Assembly: GCF_000167355.1 (NCBI RefSeq)
Contig: NZ_AAEW02000005.1
Span: 1 to 64,000, forward strand
Origin: Desulfuromonas acetoxidans DSM 684
GTDB taxonomy: Bacteria; Desulfobacterota; Desulfuromonadia; Desulfuromonadales; Desulfuromonadaceae
Length of the DNA stretch: 64,000 bases
Direction: 5' to 3'
Part shown: piece by piece, positions 18,798-29,749 of the stretch
Numbering within the stretch: position 1 is the stretch's first letter
How the letters are laid out: each line of letters opens with the position of its first letter
Notes under the pieces: model-generated
The model's input: only the letters and a program-made list of their open reading frames with translations
The model's database searches: none
Told to the model about the DNA's origin: nothing
Position numbers and translations under genes: made by a program

Positions 18798-19733
18798 ATG
18801 GGATTTGCACACAAGCACATTATCGGCACGCAGCAGCTATCCAAAGAGGATATCGAACTGATTCTTGAAACGGCAGAAAGTTTCAAGGAGATCAACCTGC
18901 GTGACATCAAGAAAGTTCCGACGTTGCGTGGTAAAACGATCATTAATCTGTTTTATGAAAACAGTACCCGTACCCGCACATCTTTTGAGCTGGCTGGCAA
19001 GCGGATGTCGGCAGATACTATCAATATCTCTGCTTCAGGGTCGTCCGTTACCAAAGGGGAAACCCTTGAGGATACAGCCAAGAACATCGAAGCGATGAAT
19101 GCCGATGTGATTGTTATGCGTCATTCCTGCTCCGGCGCTCCGGATTATCTGGCCAAGCGTTTGACTAGGAGTGCCGTGATCAATGCCGGTGACGGTGCTC
19201 ACGAGCATCCGAGTCAGGCGCTGCTTGACCTGATGACCATCAAAGAACATAAGGGCCGCATTGAAGGGCTGACCGTTGCCATTATCGGTGATATTGCCCG
19301 CAGCCGTGTCGCCCGTTCCGATTTGTATGCTCTGAAAACCATGGGCGCCACGGTGCGTCTTGCCGGACCGGCAACCATGCTTCCCCCGGGCATTGATGAA
19401 CTGGGCGCTGAAGTTTACACCGACATCAATGAAGCGATCAAGGATGCTGATGTGGTCATAATGCTGCGGATTCAATTGGAACGGGAAGGGGGCAATACAT
19501 TGATTCCTACCCTGCGTGAATACGCCCAGTTCTTTGCATTGAACACAGAGAATATCAAGCTGGCCAAGCCCGATGCGATCGTAATGCATCCCGGGCCCCT
19601 GAATCGAGGTGTTGAAATCTCCTCCTATGTTGCCGACGGTGGCCAGAATGTCATTCTGGATCAAGTGGAGAATGGTGTGGCGGTACGCATGGCCCTGCTT
19701 TATCTGCTGGCCGGTGGCAACGACGAAGAATAA
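18798..19733 (+). CDS. pyrB: Aspartate carbamoyltransferase catalytic subunit
   Basis: 311 residues; forms carbamoyl-aspartate from aspartate and carbamoyl phosphate, the committed pyrimidine step. The carbamoyl phosphate site is seen as [13 protein letters not shown], with [11 protein letters not shown], a [12 protein letters not shown] motif and the C-terminal [12 protein letters not shown]. No pyrI regulatory-subunit gene follows, consistent with PyrR control at the RNA level. GGGGAG ribosome binding site. Confidence 0.97.
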   Translation: MGFAHKHIIGTQQLSKEDIELILETAESFKEINLRDIKKVPTLRGKTIINLFYENSTRTRTSFELAGKRMSADTINISASGSSVTKGETLEDTAKNIEAMNADVIVMRHSCSGAPDYLAKRLTRSAVINAGDGAHEHPSQALLDLMTIKEHKGRIEGLTVAIIGDIARSRVARSDLYALKTMGATVRLAGPATMLPPGIDELGAEVYTDINEAIKDADVVIMLRIQLEREGGNTLIPTLREYAQFFALNTENIKLAKPDAIVMHPGPLNRGVEISSYVADGGQNVILDQVENGVAVRMALLYLLAGGNDEE

Positions 19734-19759
19734 TCCCCTTCCTGAGATGAGGTTTAGTG

Positions 19760-21040
19760 ATGAAAACAGTGATTAAAAATGGACATGTGATTGACCCCTC
19801 CCAGGACCTGGATGGTCGTTTCGACCTGATAGTTGAAGATGGCTGCATTGTTGAACTTGGGGAGAATCTGCCAGCAGAGGATGCTGATGAGGTGATTGAT
19901 GCTGACGGGCTATTGGTGACACCTGGCCTGATCGATATTCATGTTCACCTGCGTGATCCCGGCTTTGAATACAAAGAAGATATTGTTTCCGGTACCCGCT
20001 CGGCAGCAGCGGGAGGATTTACCTCAGTGGCCTGTATGCCCAATACTAAGCCGGTTAATGACAATAAAGCGACCACGCTATACATGATCAACAAAGCCCA
20101 GCTGGAAGGGTTCGCCAATGTCTTCCCGATCTGCACCATTACCAAAGGGCAGAAGGGGACAGCGTTGGTTGAAATGGGTGACCTCAAGCAGGCAGGTTGT
20201 GTCGGATTTTCCGATGACGGCCTCAATGTTGAGTCTGGCGACGTGTTGCGACGTGCCATGGAATATGCCAGCGGGTTTGATATGCCGATCATCGCTCATG
20301 CCGAAGATGAAGGTATCAAATGCGGCGGGGTGATGAACGAAGGACGTGTAGCCACTGAACTCGGTCTGGCTGGTAACCCCTGGGTTGCTGAGGCCTCTAC
20401 CGTTGCCCGCGATCTGATGCTGGCGGAACTGACCGGTGCCCGGCTGCACGTGTGTCACATCTCGACCCGTCGCACCGTCGAGCTGATCCGCGAAGCCAAG
20501 GCGCGTGGTGTTAAAGTCACTTGCGAAGTCACCCCGCATCACTTCACCCTCACCGAAGAGGCCGTGCGAGGTTATGATGTCAATGCCAAGATGGGGCCGC
20601 CTTTGCGTACCGCTGACGATGTCAAAGCGATGAAAGAGGGCTTGGCTGACGGCACGATTGATGCCATTGCAACGGATCATGCGCCTCATCATGTTGATGA
20701 TAAAAACGTTGAATTCAATGTGGCCGCCAATGGTTTGGTTGGTCTTGAAACCGCGCTGCCGTTGGCTTTAAACCTGGTCAAAGAGGGCGTGTTGACCCTT
20801 AATCAGGCTATCTGCTGTCTGACTACGCGTCCGGCGTCGGTCATGCGCATCCCCCGCGGAACGCTGGCCAAAGGAACTGCGGCTGATATTACCTTGATCG
20901 ATCCGGATTATCAGTGGACTCTGGATGCCACCCAGATGAAAACCAAAGCACGCAATACGCCTTTTGATGGCTGGGAATTGACTGGTGCGGCAATGATGAC
21001 CATGTGCGCCGGTAAGATCACGTTTCAACGTAACTCATAA
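19760..21040 (+). CDS. pyrC: Dihydroorotase
   Basis: 426-residue class I-type dihydroorotase that cyclises carbamoyl-aspartate to dihydroorotate. Metal ligands are seen in [26 protein letters not shown] and the catalytic DHAPH ([12 protein letters not shown]). GTG at 19757 and ATG at 19760 are adjacent; AGG spacing favours the ATG. It is an active-type enzyme, not the inactive DHOase-like partner seen with some PyrB proteins, because the metal histidines are intact. Confidence 0.96.
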   Translation: MKTVIKNGHVIDPSQDLDGRFDLIVEDGCIVELGENLPAEDADEVIDADGLLVTPGLIDIHVHLRDPGFEYKEDIVSGTRSAAAGGFTSVACMPNTKPVNDNKATTLYMINKAQLEGFANVFPICTITKGQKGTALVEMGDLKQAGCVGFSDDGLNVESGDVLRRAMEYASGFDMPIIAHAEDEGIKCGGVMNEGRVATELGLAGNPWVAEASTVARDLMLAELTGARLHVCHISTRRTVELIREAKARGVKVTCEVTPHHFTLTEEAVRGYDVNAKMGPPLRTADDVKAMKEGLADGTIDAIATDHAPHHVDDKNVEFNVAANGLVGLETALPLALNLVKEGVLTLNQAICCLTTRPASVMRIPRGTLAKGTAADITLIDPDYQWTLDATQMKTKARNTPFDGWELTGAAMMTMCAGKITFQRNS

Positions 21041-21090
21041 ATAGACTTAAGATACAGCTACTAACTCTGCAATAAGGAGCACACTCAAGA

Positions 21091-22221
21091 ATGAAAGCTA
21101 TTCTGGCTCTCGCCGATGGCCGCGTTTTTCACGGTCAAAGCATTGGTGCCGTTGGGGAAACCTTCGGTGAAGTTGTTTTTAATACCAGTATGAGCGGATA
21201 TCAGGAGATTCTGACGGATCCGTCCTATCATGGTGAAATTGTCACCATGACCTATCCGCAGATTGGCAACTACGGTGTCAACAAAGAAGATGTTGAGTCT
21301 GACAAGCCCCATCTTGCCGGGTTTGTCGTTAAAGAGAGCTGTGAGTTTCCCAGTAACTGGCGCAGTGAACTCAGTCTCAATGAGTATCTGCAGCAAAACA
21401 ATATCGTTGGTATTCAGGGCATTGATACACGCGCCCTGGTCAAACATATTCGGGATCATGGTGCTCAGACCGGCGTGATCTCCACGGTTGACCTTGATGT
21501 CGACAGCCTCGTCGAAAAAGCCCGCAAAGCTCCGGGTCTGGTTGGGCGTGATCTGGTCAAAGAAGTGACCACCGCAGAGTCCTATACCTGGACACAGGGC
21601 GTGTGGGATCTTGAAAAAGGCTACACCGAGCTGGTTGAACCGGCGCGCTACCATGTTGTGGCCTACGATTTCGGCATCAAACGCAATATTTTGCGCAATC
21701 TGGTCAGCGCCGGTTGTCGTGTCACAGTTGTTCCGGCATCAACATCCGCCTCTGACGTTCTGGCCCTCAACCCTGACGGTGTCTTCCTCAGTAATGGCCC
21801 GGGCGACCCGGAACCCATTACCTATGCTCAGGAAAACATTCGTCAATTGCTCGGTAAAGTGCCCCTGTTCGGTATCTGTCTCGGCCATCAATTGCTGGCT
21901 ATTGCATTGGGTGGCACGACCTATAAACTTAAATTCGGTCATCGCGGCGGCAATCAGCCGGTTCAGCGCGATGAAAACAAGCGTGTCGAAATCACCTCAC
22001 AAAACCATGGCTTTGCCGTTGACGCCCAAAGCCTTGAATCGGCTTCCGCCATCAGTCATCTCAATCTTAATGACAATACCGTCGAGGGTCTGTGCCATAG
22101 TCAGTTGCCGGCATTTTCAGTCCAGTATCACCCGGAGGCATCCCCTGGTCCCCACGATGCACATTACCTGTTTGACCGCTTTATTAGCCTGATGGAAGAC
22201 TTCAAGAAAAACGAGAACTAA
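21091..22221 (+). CDS. carA: Carbamoyl-phosphate synthase small (glutaminase) subunit
   Basis: 376 residues. The N-terminal CPSase small domain ([23 protein letters not shown]) is followed by a class I glutamine amidotransferase domain with the catalytic Cys in [13 protein letters not shown] and the His/Glu pair in [13 protein letters not shown]. It supplies ammonia to CarB. AAGGAG ribosome binding site before the ATG. Inside the PyrR-led operon. Confidence 0.97.
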   Translation: MKAILALADGRVFHGQSIGAVGETFGEVVFNTSMSGYQEILTDPSYHGEIVTMTYPQIGNYGVNKEDVESDKPHLAGFVVKESCEFPSNWRSELSLNEYLQQNNIVGIQGIDTRALVKHIRDHGAQTGVISTVDLDVDSLVEKARKAPGLVGRDLVKEVTTAESYTWTQGVWDLEKGYTELVEPARYHVVAYDFGIKRNILRNLVSAGCRVTVVPASTSASDVLALNPDGVFLSNGPGDPEPITYAQENIRQLLGKVPLFGICLGHQLLAIALGGTTYKLKFGHRGGNQPVQRDENKRVEITSQNHGFAVDAQSLESASAISHLNLNDNTVEGLCHSQLPAFSVQYHPEASPGPHDAHYLFDRFISLMEDFKKNEN

Positions 22222-22231
22222 GGATAGATAA

Positions 22232-25200
22232 ATGCCTAAACGTACAGACATAAAAAAGATTCTGATCATCGGTGCCGGTCCCATTGTCATTGGTCAGGCC
22301 TGTGAGTTTGACTACTCCGGGACCCAGGCGTGTAAAGCGCTCAAAGATGAAGGTTACGAGGTGGTTCTCCTTAATTCCAACCCAGCCACCATTATGACCG
22401 ATCCCGATTTTGCCGACCGGACCTATGTCGAACCGGTGACCCCGGCGGTACTGGCAAAAATCATTGAAAAAGAGCGCCCGGATGCGCTGTTGCCGACGCT
22501 TGGTGGGCAAACGGCCCTTAACACTGCTGTGGCAGTGGCAAAAGACGGCACTTTGGATAAATTTGGCGTTGAGTTGATTGGCGCCAAGCTTCCGGCCATT
22601 GAGAAAGCCGAAGATCGTACCCTGTTTAAACAGGCGATGGACAGCATTGGTGTTGCGGTGCCGCGTTCCGGACTGGCGCATAATTACGATGAAGCCATGG
22701 TGGTCATTGAAGAGGTTGGTTTTCCAGCAATTATTCGCCCCTCGTTTACCCTTGGCGGGACCGGCGGTGGTATTGCGTACAATCGCGAAGAGTACGAAGC
22801 CATGGCCGTGGCCGGCATCGATGCGTCTCCGACCGATGAGATTTTGGTAGAAGAGTCCGTCATCGGCTGGAAAGAGTATGAGCTCGAGGTGATGCGCGAT
22901 CTTGCCGATAATGTTGTCATCATCTGTTCCATTGAAAACTTCGATGCCATGGGCGTGCATACCGGTGATTCGATCACCGTGGCACCGGCACAGACCCTGA
23001 CCGATAAGGAATACCAGATTCTTCGGGATGCTTCGTTGAAGATTATTCGTGAGATCGGTGTTGAGACGGGTGGCTCCAACATCCAATTCGGCATCAATCC
23101 CAAAGATGGTCGCCTGGTTGTCATCGAGATGAATCCGCGCGTGTCGCGCTCGTCGGCTCTGGCGTCTAAAGCGACCGGCTTTCCTATTGCTAAGATTGCC
23201 GCGAAACTGTCGGTTGGTTACACACTCGACGAAATTCCTAACGATATCACGCGTGAAACGTTTGCCTCTTTTGAGCCAACCATTGATTATGTGGTGACCA
23301 AGGTACCGCGTTTTACCTTTGAAAAGTTCCCCAGCACCGATCCGACCCTGACCACTCAGATGAAATCGGTGGGTGAGGCGATGGCCATTGGCCGGACCTT
23401 CAAAGAGAGCTTCCAGAAGGCATTGCGTTCCATGGAAATCGGCTCGGATGGTTTTGAAAGTCGTCTGTTTGCTTCACCGGCGGATGTTACCACACCGCTC
23501 AGTGCTGGCGATCTGGAGCAACTGCGCGACAAATTGCGCGTGCCTAATGTCGACCGAACCTGGTATCTCGGTGATGCACTGCGTGCCGGTCTGTCTGTTG
23601 ATGAAATTTATCAGATCAGTGGTATCGATCCGTGGTTTGTTAACAATATTGGGCAAATTATTGCCAAAGAGAAACAACTCTACGACTGCCGCGAGACGAT
23701 TCTGACTGCCACAGAGCAGGGGTTGGACCTGCTCCGTGAGGCCAAACAGTATGGATTTTCTGATCGTCGTTTAGCTTATCTGCTCGGAACGGACGAAGGG
23801 GTTATCCGCCAACTGCGTTATGACCACGCTATTCGTCCGGTTTACAAGCGGGTGGATACTTGTGCGGCTGAATTTGAAGCGTTCACGCCTTACATGTATT
23901 CTACGTATGAGGAAGAGTGTGAAGCTAACCCCAGCGATCGTAAAAAAATTATGATTCTGGGCGGCGGCCCCAACCGCATCGGGCAAGGTATCGAGTTTGA
24001 TTACTGTTGTGTTCACGGTGTTTTTGCGCTCCATGATGACGGTTTTGAAACCATCATGGTTAACTGCAACCCGGAAACGGTTTCCACTGATTACGATACG
24101 TCCGATCGTCTCTATTTCGAACCGTTGACTTTGGAAGATGTGTTGGAGATTGTCGCTGTTGAAAATCCAGATGGTGTCATCGTTCAATTCGGAGGACAGA
24201 CACCGCTTAAGCTGGCGGTTGCGCTTGAAAAAGCCGGTGTGCCCATTATCGGGACCAGTCCGGATGCCATTGACCGTGCCGAAGATCGTGAGCGTTTTCA
24301 GGCTCTGCTGCACAAGCTGGATCTCAAGCAACCGGCCAACGGCTTGGCGCGATCCTTTGAAGAAGCGGAGACCATTGCCGAGCAGATCGGTTATCCGGTT
24401 GTCGTGCGTCCGTCCTACGTACTCGGTGGGCGTGCCATGGAGATCGTCTATGGTATTGAGCAGTTGCGCAATTACATGAAATTTGCGGTTCAGGCTTCTC
24501 CTGAGCATCCGATTCTCATTGACAAGTTTCTTGATCATGCCATTGAAATTGATGTTGATGCCTTGGCCGACGGCACTGATGTCGTTATTGGTGGCATCAT
24601 GCAACACATTGAGGAAGCCGGTATCCATTCCGGTGACTCAGCCTGTTCCCTGCCGCCGTATTCTCTTGCAGAAGAGCTTGTCGAAGAGGTGCGCCGCCAG
24701 ACGCGAGCCCTGGCTCTTGAGCTGGGCGTCATCGGCTTGATGAATATTCAGTTTGCGGTTAAAGACAATGTTGTCTACCTCATTGAGGTGAACCCGCGTG
24801 CCAGCCGTACGTCACCCTTTGTCTCTAAAGCAACCGGACGTCCCCTGGCAAAAATTGCAGCACGCCTGATGGCAGGAAAAACCTTGAAAGAACTCAATAT
24901 CCTCGATGATATTGTTCCTGACCATGTTGCGGTCAAAGAATCGGTTTTCCCTTTTGCCAAATTCCCCGGCGTCGACACCTTGTTGGGACCGGAAATGAAA
25001 TCCACCGGTGAAGTTATGGGCCTGGACAAGGACTTCGGGAAAGCTTTTGCGAAAGCTCAGATGGGTGCCGGCGTCAATCTTCCGTTGAGTGGTAAAGTGT
25101 TTATCAGTGTCAAAGACAGCGATAAGCCGGAAACGATTGCGATTGCCAAGAAGCTCGTCGATGCCGGATTTAGCCTGATTGCCACCGGTGGCACGGCAGC

Positions 25201-25489
25201 AACCCTTCAAGAAAACGGCTTGCCGGTTGAACGTGTCAATAAGGTGAAAGAAGGGCGACCGCATTGTGTTGACGCCATTAAAAATGGTGACATTGCCATG
25301 GTCTTCAACACCACCTTTGGTATTCAGTCTATTGCAGACTCTTACTCGATCCGTCGTTCAGCTCTGATGTACAGTGTGGCCTACTTTACAACGGTCACCG
25401 GAATGGACGCTGCGGTCGATGGCATCCTGGCCATGCAGCGAGAAACCCTTGACGTTGTTGCTCTCCAAGAGTATAGTTTGAAGTCTTAA
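22232..25489 (+). CDS. carB: Carbamoyl-phosphate synthase large subunit
   Basis: 1085 residues with two homologous ATP-grasp halves ([19 protein letters not shown] at the start and [19 protein letters not shown] near residue 572), each with its [16 protein letters not shown] and [20 protein letters not shown]-type motifs. A C-terminal MGS-like regulatory domain follows (about 940-1085: [15 protein letters not shown]). It makes carbamoyl phosphate for both pyrimidines and arginine. Starts 10 bases after carA. Confidence 0.98.
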   Translation: MPKRTDIKKILIIGAGPIVIGQACEFDYSGTQACKALKDEGYEVVLLNSNPATIMTDPDFADRTYVEPVTPAVLAKIIEKERPDALLPTLGGQTALNTAVAVAKDGTLDKFGVELIGAKLPAIEKAEDRTLFKQAMDSIGVAVPRSGLAHNYDEAMVVIEEVGFPAIIRPSFTLGGTGGGIAYNREEYEAMAVAGIDASPTDEILVEESVIGWKEYELEVMRDLADNVVIICSIENFDAMGVHTGDSITVAPAQTLTDKEYQILRDASLKIIREIGVETGGSNIQFGINPKDGRLVVIEMNPRVSRSSALASKATGFPIAKIAAKLSVGYTLDEIPNDITRETFASFEPTIDYVVTKVPRFTFEKFPSTDPTLTTQMKSVGEAMAIGRTFKESFQKALRSMEIGSDGFESRLFASPADVTTPLSAGDLEQLRDKLRVPNVDRTWYLGDALRAGLSVDEIYQISGIDPWFVNNIGQIIAKEKQLYDCRETILTATEQGLDLLREAKQYGFSDRRLAYLLGTDEGVIRQLRYDHAIRPVYKRVDTCAAEFEAFTPYMYSTYEEECEANPSDRKKIMILGGGPNRIGQGIEFDYCCVHGVFALHDDGFETIMVNCNPETVSTDYDTSDRLYFEPLTLEDVLEIVAVENPDGVIVQFGGQTPLKLAVALEKAGVPIIGTSPDAIDRAEDRERFQALLHKLDLKQPANGLARSFEEAETIAEQIGYPVVVRPSYVLGGRAMEIVYGIEQLRNYMKFAVQASPEHPILIDKFLDHAIEIDVDALADGTDVVIGGIMQHIEEAGIHSGDSACSLPPYSLAEELVEEVRRQTRALALELGVIGLMNIQFAVKDNVVYLIEVNPRASRTSPFVSKATGRPLAKIAARLMAGKTLKELNILDDIVPDHVAVKESVFPFAKFPGVDTLLGPEMKSTGEVMGLDKDFGKAFAKAQMGAGVNLPLSGKVFISVKDSDKPETIAIAKKLVDAGFSLIATGGTAATLQENGLPVERVNKVKEGRPHCVDAIKNGDIAMVFNTTFGIQSIADSYSIRRSALMYSVAYFTTVTGMDAAVDGILAMQRETLDVVALQEYSLKS

Positions 25490-25527
25490 ACGCAAACAAA
25501 AACAAGTTGATACACGATACAAGGTTG

Positions 25528-25562
25528 CGGGTAGAAGCACTTCTGCCCGTGACTTTGTTTTT
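25528..25562 (+). terminator. Hairpin between carB and greA
   Basis: CGGGTAGAAG pairs with CTTCTGCCCG (one G-T pair) and is followed, a few bases on, by TTTGTTTTTT. It could partly terminate pyr operon transcripts or separate greA expression from the pyr operon. Confidence 0.5.
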
Positions 25563-25582
25563 TAGAAGAGGGAAAAAGAATA

Positions 25583-26059
25583 ATGTCTGATTCTGTACCG
25601 ATGACACCTGAATGTTACGCGCGTCTTCAGGAAGAACTCAAAAACCGCATTAAGGTTGATCGCCCTAAAGTTGTTCAAGACATTGCAGAAGCTCGCTCCC
25701 ATGGTGACCTCTCTGAAAATGCTGAATACGATGCTGCCAAAGACCGTCAGGCCCACATCGAAGGTCGTATTGCTGAGCTCAATGACAAACTGGCGCGAGC
25801 TGAAGTGATTGATCCGAAAAGTATTAATACGGATAAAATCGTTTTTGGTGCAACCGTCACGCTTTTCGATACGGACTCTGACAATGAAGTGGTTTACCAG
25901 ATTGTCGGTGAAGATGAAGCGGACATCAAACAAGGAAAAATCTCTGTAACGTCGCCGGTGGGTAAGGCGTTGATCGGCCATACTCTGGATGATGAGGTTC
26001 GCATCAATGTTCCTTCTGGAACACGCATTTATGAAGTGACGGAAATCGAATACAAATAG
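25583..26059 (+). CDS. greA: Transcription elongation factor GreA
   Basis: 158 residues, the usual length. An N-terminal coiled coil with the ARSHGDLSENAEYDAAKDRQ tip (acidic D/E residues that reach the RNA polymerase active site) is followed by a FKBP-like C-terminal domain (ISVTSPVGKALIGHTLDDEV). It stimulates transcript cleavage in backtracked RNA polymerase. It follows carB after a hairpin and may have its own transcript. Confidence 0.97.
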   Translation: MSDSVPMTPECYARLQEELKNRIKVDRPKVVQDIAEARSHGDLSENAEYDAAKDRQAHIEGRIAELNDKLARAEVIDPKSINTDKIVFGATVTLFDTDSDNEVVYQIVGEDEADIKQGKISVTSPVGKALIGHTLDDEVRINVPSGTRIYEVTEIEYK

Positions 26060-26068
26060 GCGTTGTCC

Positions 26069-26275
26069 ATGTTCGATAAAACCACAAAAATGGCAGCCGT
26101 GTTAAAGGGCCATCCCAAAGCCAAAGAGGTTCTGGAATCCTTTGGGTTACAATGCTCAACCTGCTCCGGAGCCAAGCATGAATCTATAGAGCTCGGGGCG
26201 ACCAACCACGGCCTGGACGTTAATGAGTTGCTCACTCATCTCAATGCTTTGTTTGACGAGCCTCCTGGAAAATAA
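26069..26275 (+). CDS. DUF1858 domain protein
   Basis: 68 residues resembling DUF1858: a short N-terminal regulatory-like segment (MAAVLKGHPKAKEVLESFGLQCSTC) with a CSTC pair, and DVNELLTHLNALF at the end. The family occurs in anaerobes, often next to redox genes; function unknown. I prefer ATG 26069 over TTG 26063 because AGG at 26058-26060 is then 8 bases away. It may be cotranscribed with greA. Confidence 0.8.
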   Translation: MFDKTTKMAAVLKGHPKAKEVLESFGLQCSTCSGAKHESIELGATNHGLDVNELLTHLNALFDEPPGK

Positions 26276-26295
26276 CCAACAAGATTGACATCGGG

Positions 26296-28410
26296 ATGGG
26301 ACACCATACGTCACAGTCTGCTGATTTAAACACCCCTCTGAGCTCACTCAGGGGGGTGGGTCCCAAACTGTGCGAAAAACTGACCCGCCTTGGTCTTCAC
26401 ACCGTCGAAGACCTGCTGTACACCTTGCCGCATCGGTATGAAGATCGGCGGCATTTCTCTACCATCAACCAGCTTAAACCTGGAGAACCTGGCCAGTTTC
26501 GCGGTAAAATCCTCAATGCCGATGAAGTGCCGATCGGCCGTGGTCGCCAAAAACTCTTTGAAGTTGTTGTTGGCGACGACACCGGCCAGATGCTACTCAA
26601 ATGGTTCCATTACCGACGCGACTGGATGAAAAAAAACTATACGCCCGGACGAATTGTCCAGGTTTATGGTGAAGTGCGCTTCTACTCCGGTCGCCGTGAA
26701 ATCCTTCACCCTGAGATTGACTTTAATGACGCGACAGATTCTGCCAGTCTGCGCATTCTTCCGGTCTACCCGTTAACCGAGGGGTTGTCACAAAAGCAGT
26801 TACGCAACTTTTGCCAACAAGCTGTGGCGGACTATGCTGATTCCGTTCCGACCCATCTGCCTGAGTGGGTCATGAAAAAGCGCGACCTTCTCCCGTTGAA
26901 TCAAGCCTTGCTGCACTGCCATTGCCCACCCGTCGACAGTGACTTTCTCTGCTTACAGCAAGGGCAGGACCCGGCGCGACGGACGCTGGTTTATGATGAG
27001 TTTTTTTACCTTCAACTTGGTTTGACTCTCCGCCGCCAGGGCGTTCAGGTCGAGCAAGGCCGAGCGTTCACATTGGAGCACCGCTATACGCAACCCTTAG
27101 CTAAAGCACTGCCGTTCAGCCTGACCGCCGCCCAAAAACGTGTTTTGGGTGAAATTAAACAGGATATGCTGGCACCGCACCCAATGAATCGCCTGATTCA
27201 GGGCGATGTCGGCAGCGGTAAAACCATTGTCGCCTTGATGGCTGCCCTAATCGCTGTTGAAAACGGTGCCCAGGCTGCGGTTTTGGCACCAACTGAAATC
27301 CTTGCAGAGCAACACTACAATCAGTTCCACCATTGGATGACGCAACTGGGACTTCACTGTGCTTTGCTGACCGGATCCACGCCAAAATCCGAACGACAGA
27401 CGCTGTTAGATGGCCTGGCCCATGGTGAGATCAAACTCTTGGTCGGTACCCATGCCATTCTCCAGCCCGACGTGACGTTTGCTGATCTCGGGCTTGTGAT
27501 CATCGATGAACAACACCGCTTCGGTGTTCAACAACGTCATCAATTGCGCAAAAAAGGTCACAACCCGGACACGCTGGTTATGACGGCGACTCCCATTCCA
27601 CGCACACTGTCTCTTACGCTCTACGGTGATCTGGCCATGTCGGTGATTGATGAACTTCCTCCGGGACGAACACCGATTACGACGCGTATTGCCCGTTCCT
27701 CGCAACGACCACAACTGCTCGACTTTGTCCGCCGAGAACTCGATAAAGGGCATCAGGTGTATTTCGTTTATCCTCTGGTTGAGGAGAGTGAACGCTCTGA
27801 ACTCAAAGCCGCTACTGAAGCGTTTGAAGCCCTTGAAAAGGAGTTGGGTTCAGAGTATAGCGGTGGTCTGTTGCACGGACGTCTCCATCCACGCGACAAA
27901 GAAGCTGTGATGGATAAATTCAAGCAGGGACAGATTCATTATCTGGTCGCAACCACAGTGATTGAAGTCGGAATTGACGTGCCGAACGCCTCTGCCATGG
28001 TGATTGAGCATGCGGAACGATTTGGTTTGGCTCAACTCCATCAGTTGCGAGGCCGGGTAGGGCGGGGCGCTGCAAAAAGTTACTGTGTGTTGGTCCCGTC
28101 CGAACAGTGCAGTCACGATGGTCAGCAGCGGCTCAATATCATGCAAAGCTCAAACGATGGCTTTGTCATCGCCGAGGCCGACCTGGAATTGCGTGGGCCC
28201 GGAGAATTTCTGGGTACCCGTCAGGCGGGCATTGAGAATTTTCGAGTTGCCAACCTGTTACGCGATGCCTCACTGCTCGAACAAGCCAGGGAAGACGCTT
28301 TGCAGCTTATTGAGCAGGATGATTTTCTCACTTCACCACAGTACTATGCAGTGCGCGAAACATTAAAGCAGCGATGGGGCAGTCGCCTCGAGCTGGCCAG
28401 TGTCGGATAA
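26296..28410 (+). CDS. recG: ATP-dependent DNA helicase RecG
   Basis: 704-residue branch-migration helicase that rescues stalled forks and processes recombination intermediates. An N-terminal wedge/OB domain (about 50-150) comes first. The helicase core follows: Walker A GDVGSGKT (near 303), LVIIDEQHRFGV (DExx box), TATPIPRT and, in the second RecA-like domain, VIEVGIDVPNA and QLRGRVGRG. The C-terminal LGTRQAG region is the RecG TRG-type motif. It lies on the + strand just before the dif-like site. Confidence 0.97.
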   Translation: MGHHTSQSADLNTPLSSLRGVGPKLCEKLTRLGLHTVEDLLYTLPHRYEDRRHFSTINQLKPGEPGQFRGKILNADEVPIGRGRQKLFEVVVGDDTGQMLLKWFHYRRDWMKKNYTPGRIVQVYGEVRFYSGRREILHPEIDFNDATDSASLRILPVYPLTEGLSQKQLRNFCQQAVADYADSVPTHLPEWVMKKRDLLPLNQALLHCHCPPVDSDFLCLQQGQDPARRTLVYDEFFYLQLGLTLRRQGVQVEQGRAFTLEHRYTQPLAKALPFSLTAAQKRVLGEIKQDMLAPHPMNRLIQGDVGSGKTIVALMAALIAVENGAQAAVLAPTEILAEQHYNQFHHWMTQLGLHCALLTGSTPKSERQTLLDGLAHGEIKLLVGTHAILQPDVTFADLGLVIIDEQHRFGVQQRHQLRKKGHNPDTLVMTATPIPRTLSLTLYGDLAMSVIDELPPGRTPITTRIARSSQRPQLLDFVRRELDKGHQVYFVYPLVEESERSELKAATEAFEALEKELGSEYSGGLLHGRLHPRDKEAVMDKFKQGQIHYLVATTVIEVGIDVPNASAMVIEHAERFGLAQLHQLRGRVGRGAAKSYCVLVPSEQCSHDGQQRLNIMQSSNDGFVIAEADLELRGPGEFLGTRQAGIENFRVANLLRDASLLEQAREDALQLIEQDDFLTSPQYYAVRETLKQRWGSRLELASVG

Positions 28411-28425
28411 CCCTCAGGAGCGATT

Positions 28426-29658
28426 ATGATAGATACAAAACGTTTTCAAAAAGATTTTCGTGCGATTGCTCAGTTTGGTGCCTTAGATAATGGCGGGGTG
28501 ACAAGACTGGCGTTATCCAAAGCTGACCATGAAGCGCGTAACTATTTGATTAAACAGATGCAACAAGCTGATCTTGATGTACATATCGACCCTTATGGCA
28601 ACATTCGTGGCCGGCGTAACGGCAGTGATAGTCAGCTACCTGCAGTCATGGTCGGGTCCCATTTGGATACCGTGCCGCAGGGGGGACATTATGATGGCAT
28701 TATTGGTGTTCTTGCCGCCCTTGAACTCGTCCGTCACTTGAACGATGAACACATAACAACTAAGCATCCCATTGAAATTATTGATTTTTGTTGTGAAGAA
28801 TCCAGCCGGTTTGGTGTTGCAACGTTGGGAAGTAAGGGCCTAACCGGTCAACTCAATTGTGCACGCATGAAAGAACTTTGTGATCGTGATGGAATCAGCT
28901 TTTATCAGGCGTTGCTTCAATCCGGCTGCTCACCGGATGTCGAAAACGGTGGCTATCTGACACCGGGAGATCTTAAGGCTTTTTTCGAACTGCACATCGA
29001 ACAAGGCCCGGTTCTTGAGCATCATCAGGAACATCTGGGCATTGTTGAGGCGATTGCTGCACCCAGTCGTTTTCGTTTGACCATCAACGGCCGCAGTGAT
29101 CATTCAGGCACAACACCAATGACGATGCGCCAGGATGCTTTGGTCGCAGCAGCGCAGCTCGTTCTTGGTACAGAGAACATCGCGCGACAAAGCAGTGAAC
29201 AGAGTGTTGCGACCATTGGTGAAATTCACACACAGCCCAATGTCATGAATGTCATTCCAGGGTCTGTCACGTTAGGCGTTGATATCCGCGACATTGATGG
29301 TGATCGCAAGCAACAGATGGTTGCAGCGTTTCAAAATCTGGTTGACACCGTTGAGAGCCAATCCGGGTGTCGCATCCATACTGAAAGGTTGTGTGATGAT
29401 GCTCCGGTCCAATTAGATGGGATGCTGCAACAACAATTGATTGACCTGGCTCAAGCACATCAGTGGCGTTGGCGCAAAATGCCCAGTGGTGCCGGTCACG
29501 ATGCCATGCATATGGCACGCCTTGCACCAACAGCGTTGATCTTTATTCCCAGCCACAATGGGATCAGTCACAATGTTGCTGAATCGAGTTCACTCGAAGA
29601 TATTATGCGTGGTGTCACATTGTTATCTGAAGCAGTTCAACAATCGGCTCAAGAGTGA
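28426..29658 (+). CDS. M20-family Zn hydrolase (allantoate amidohydrolase / N-carbamoyl amino acid hydrolase type)
   Basis: 410 residues of the AllC/HyuC/beta-ureidopropionase type. Metal ligands are seen in GSHLDTVPQGGHYDGIIG (His and bridging Asp), CCEESSRFG (Glu) and, near the C-terminus, SHNGISHN (His). The dimerisation-domain substrate residues lie in ELHIEQGPVLE and GRSDHSGTTPM. The family hydrolyses N-carbamoyl amino acids or ureides such as allantoate; no other purine or hydantoin catabolism gene is nearby, so the substrate is not assignable. Confidence 0.88.
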   Translation: MIDTKRFQKDFRAIAQFGALDNGGVTRLALSKADHEARNYLIKQMQQADLDVHIDPYGNIRGRRNGSDSQLPAVMVGSHLDTVPQGGHYDGIIGVLAALELVRHLNDEHITTKHPIEIIDFCCEESSRFGVATLGSKGLTGQLNCARMKELCDRDGISFYQALLQSGCSPDVENGGYLTPGDLKAFFELHIEQGPVLEHHQEHLGIVEAIAAPSRFRLTINGRSDHSGTTPMTMRQDALVAAAQLVLGTENIARQSSEQSVATIGEIHTQPNVMNVIPGSVTLGVDIRDIDGDRKQQMVAAFQNLVDTVESQSGCRIHTERLCDDAPVQLDGMLQQQLIDLAQAHQWRWRKMPSGAGHDAMHMARLAPTALIFIPSHNGISHNVAESSSLEDIMRGVTLLSEAVQQSAQE

Positions 29659-29688
29659 TCTTTACTGCCTTGGTGATAAAGTAACAAA

Positions 29689-29716
29689 AGTTTACATAAT
29701 ATTTCTTATGCGACAT
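29689..29716 (-). other. dif: dif-like XerC/XerD recombination site (candidate chromosomal dif)
   Basis: Read on the minus strand, the 28 bases split into a XerC-type arm ATGTCGCATAA, a 6-base centre GAAATA and a XerD-type arm TTATGTAAACT. E. coli dif has arms GGTGCGCATAA and TTATGTTAAAT: the inner CGCATAA is identical, and the XerD arm differs at two positions and equals the B. subtilis dif XerD arm. It lies in a gap between the M20 hydrolase and a mobile element, exactly where element-related sequence begins. The XerD arm would be chromosomal and the XerC arm and beyond element-derived after integration. Confidence 0.75.
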
Positions 29717-29749
29717 AGTTAGTGTGTCGTTTACTGGCGGGGTCGTCTC

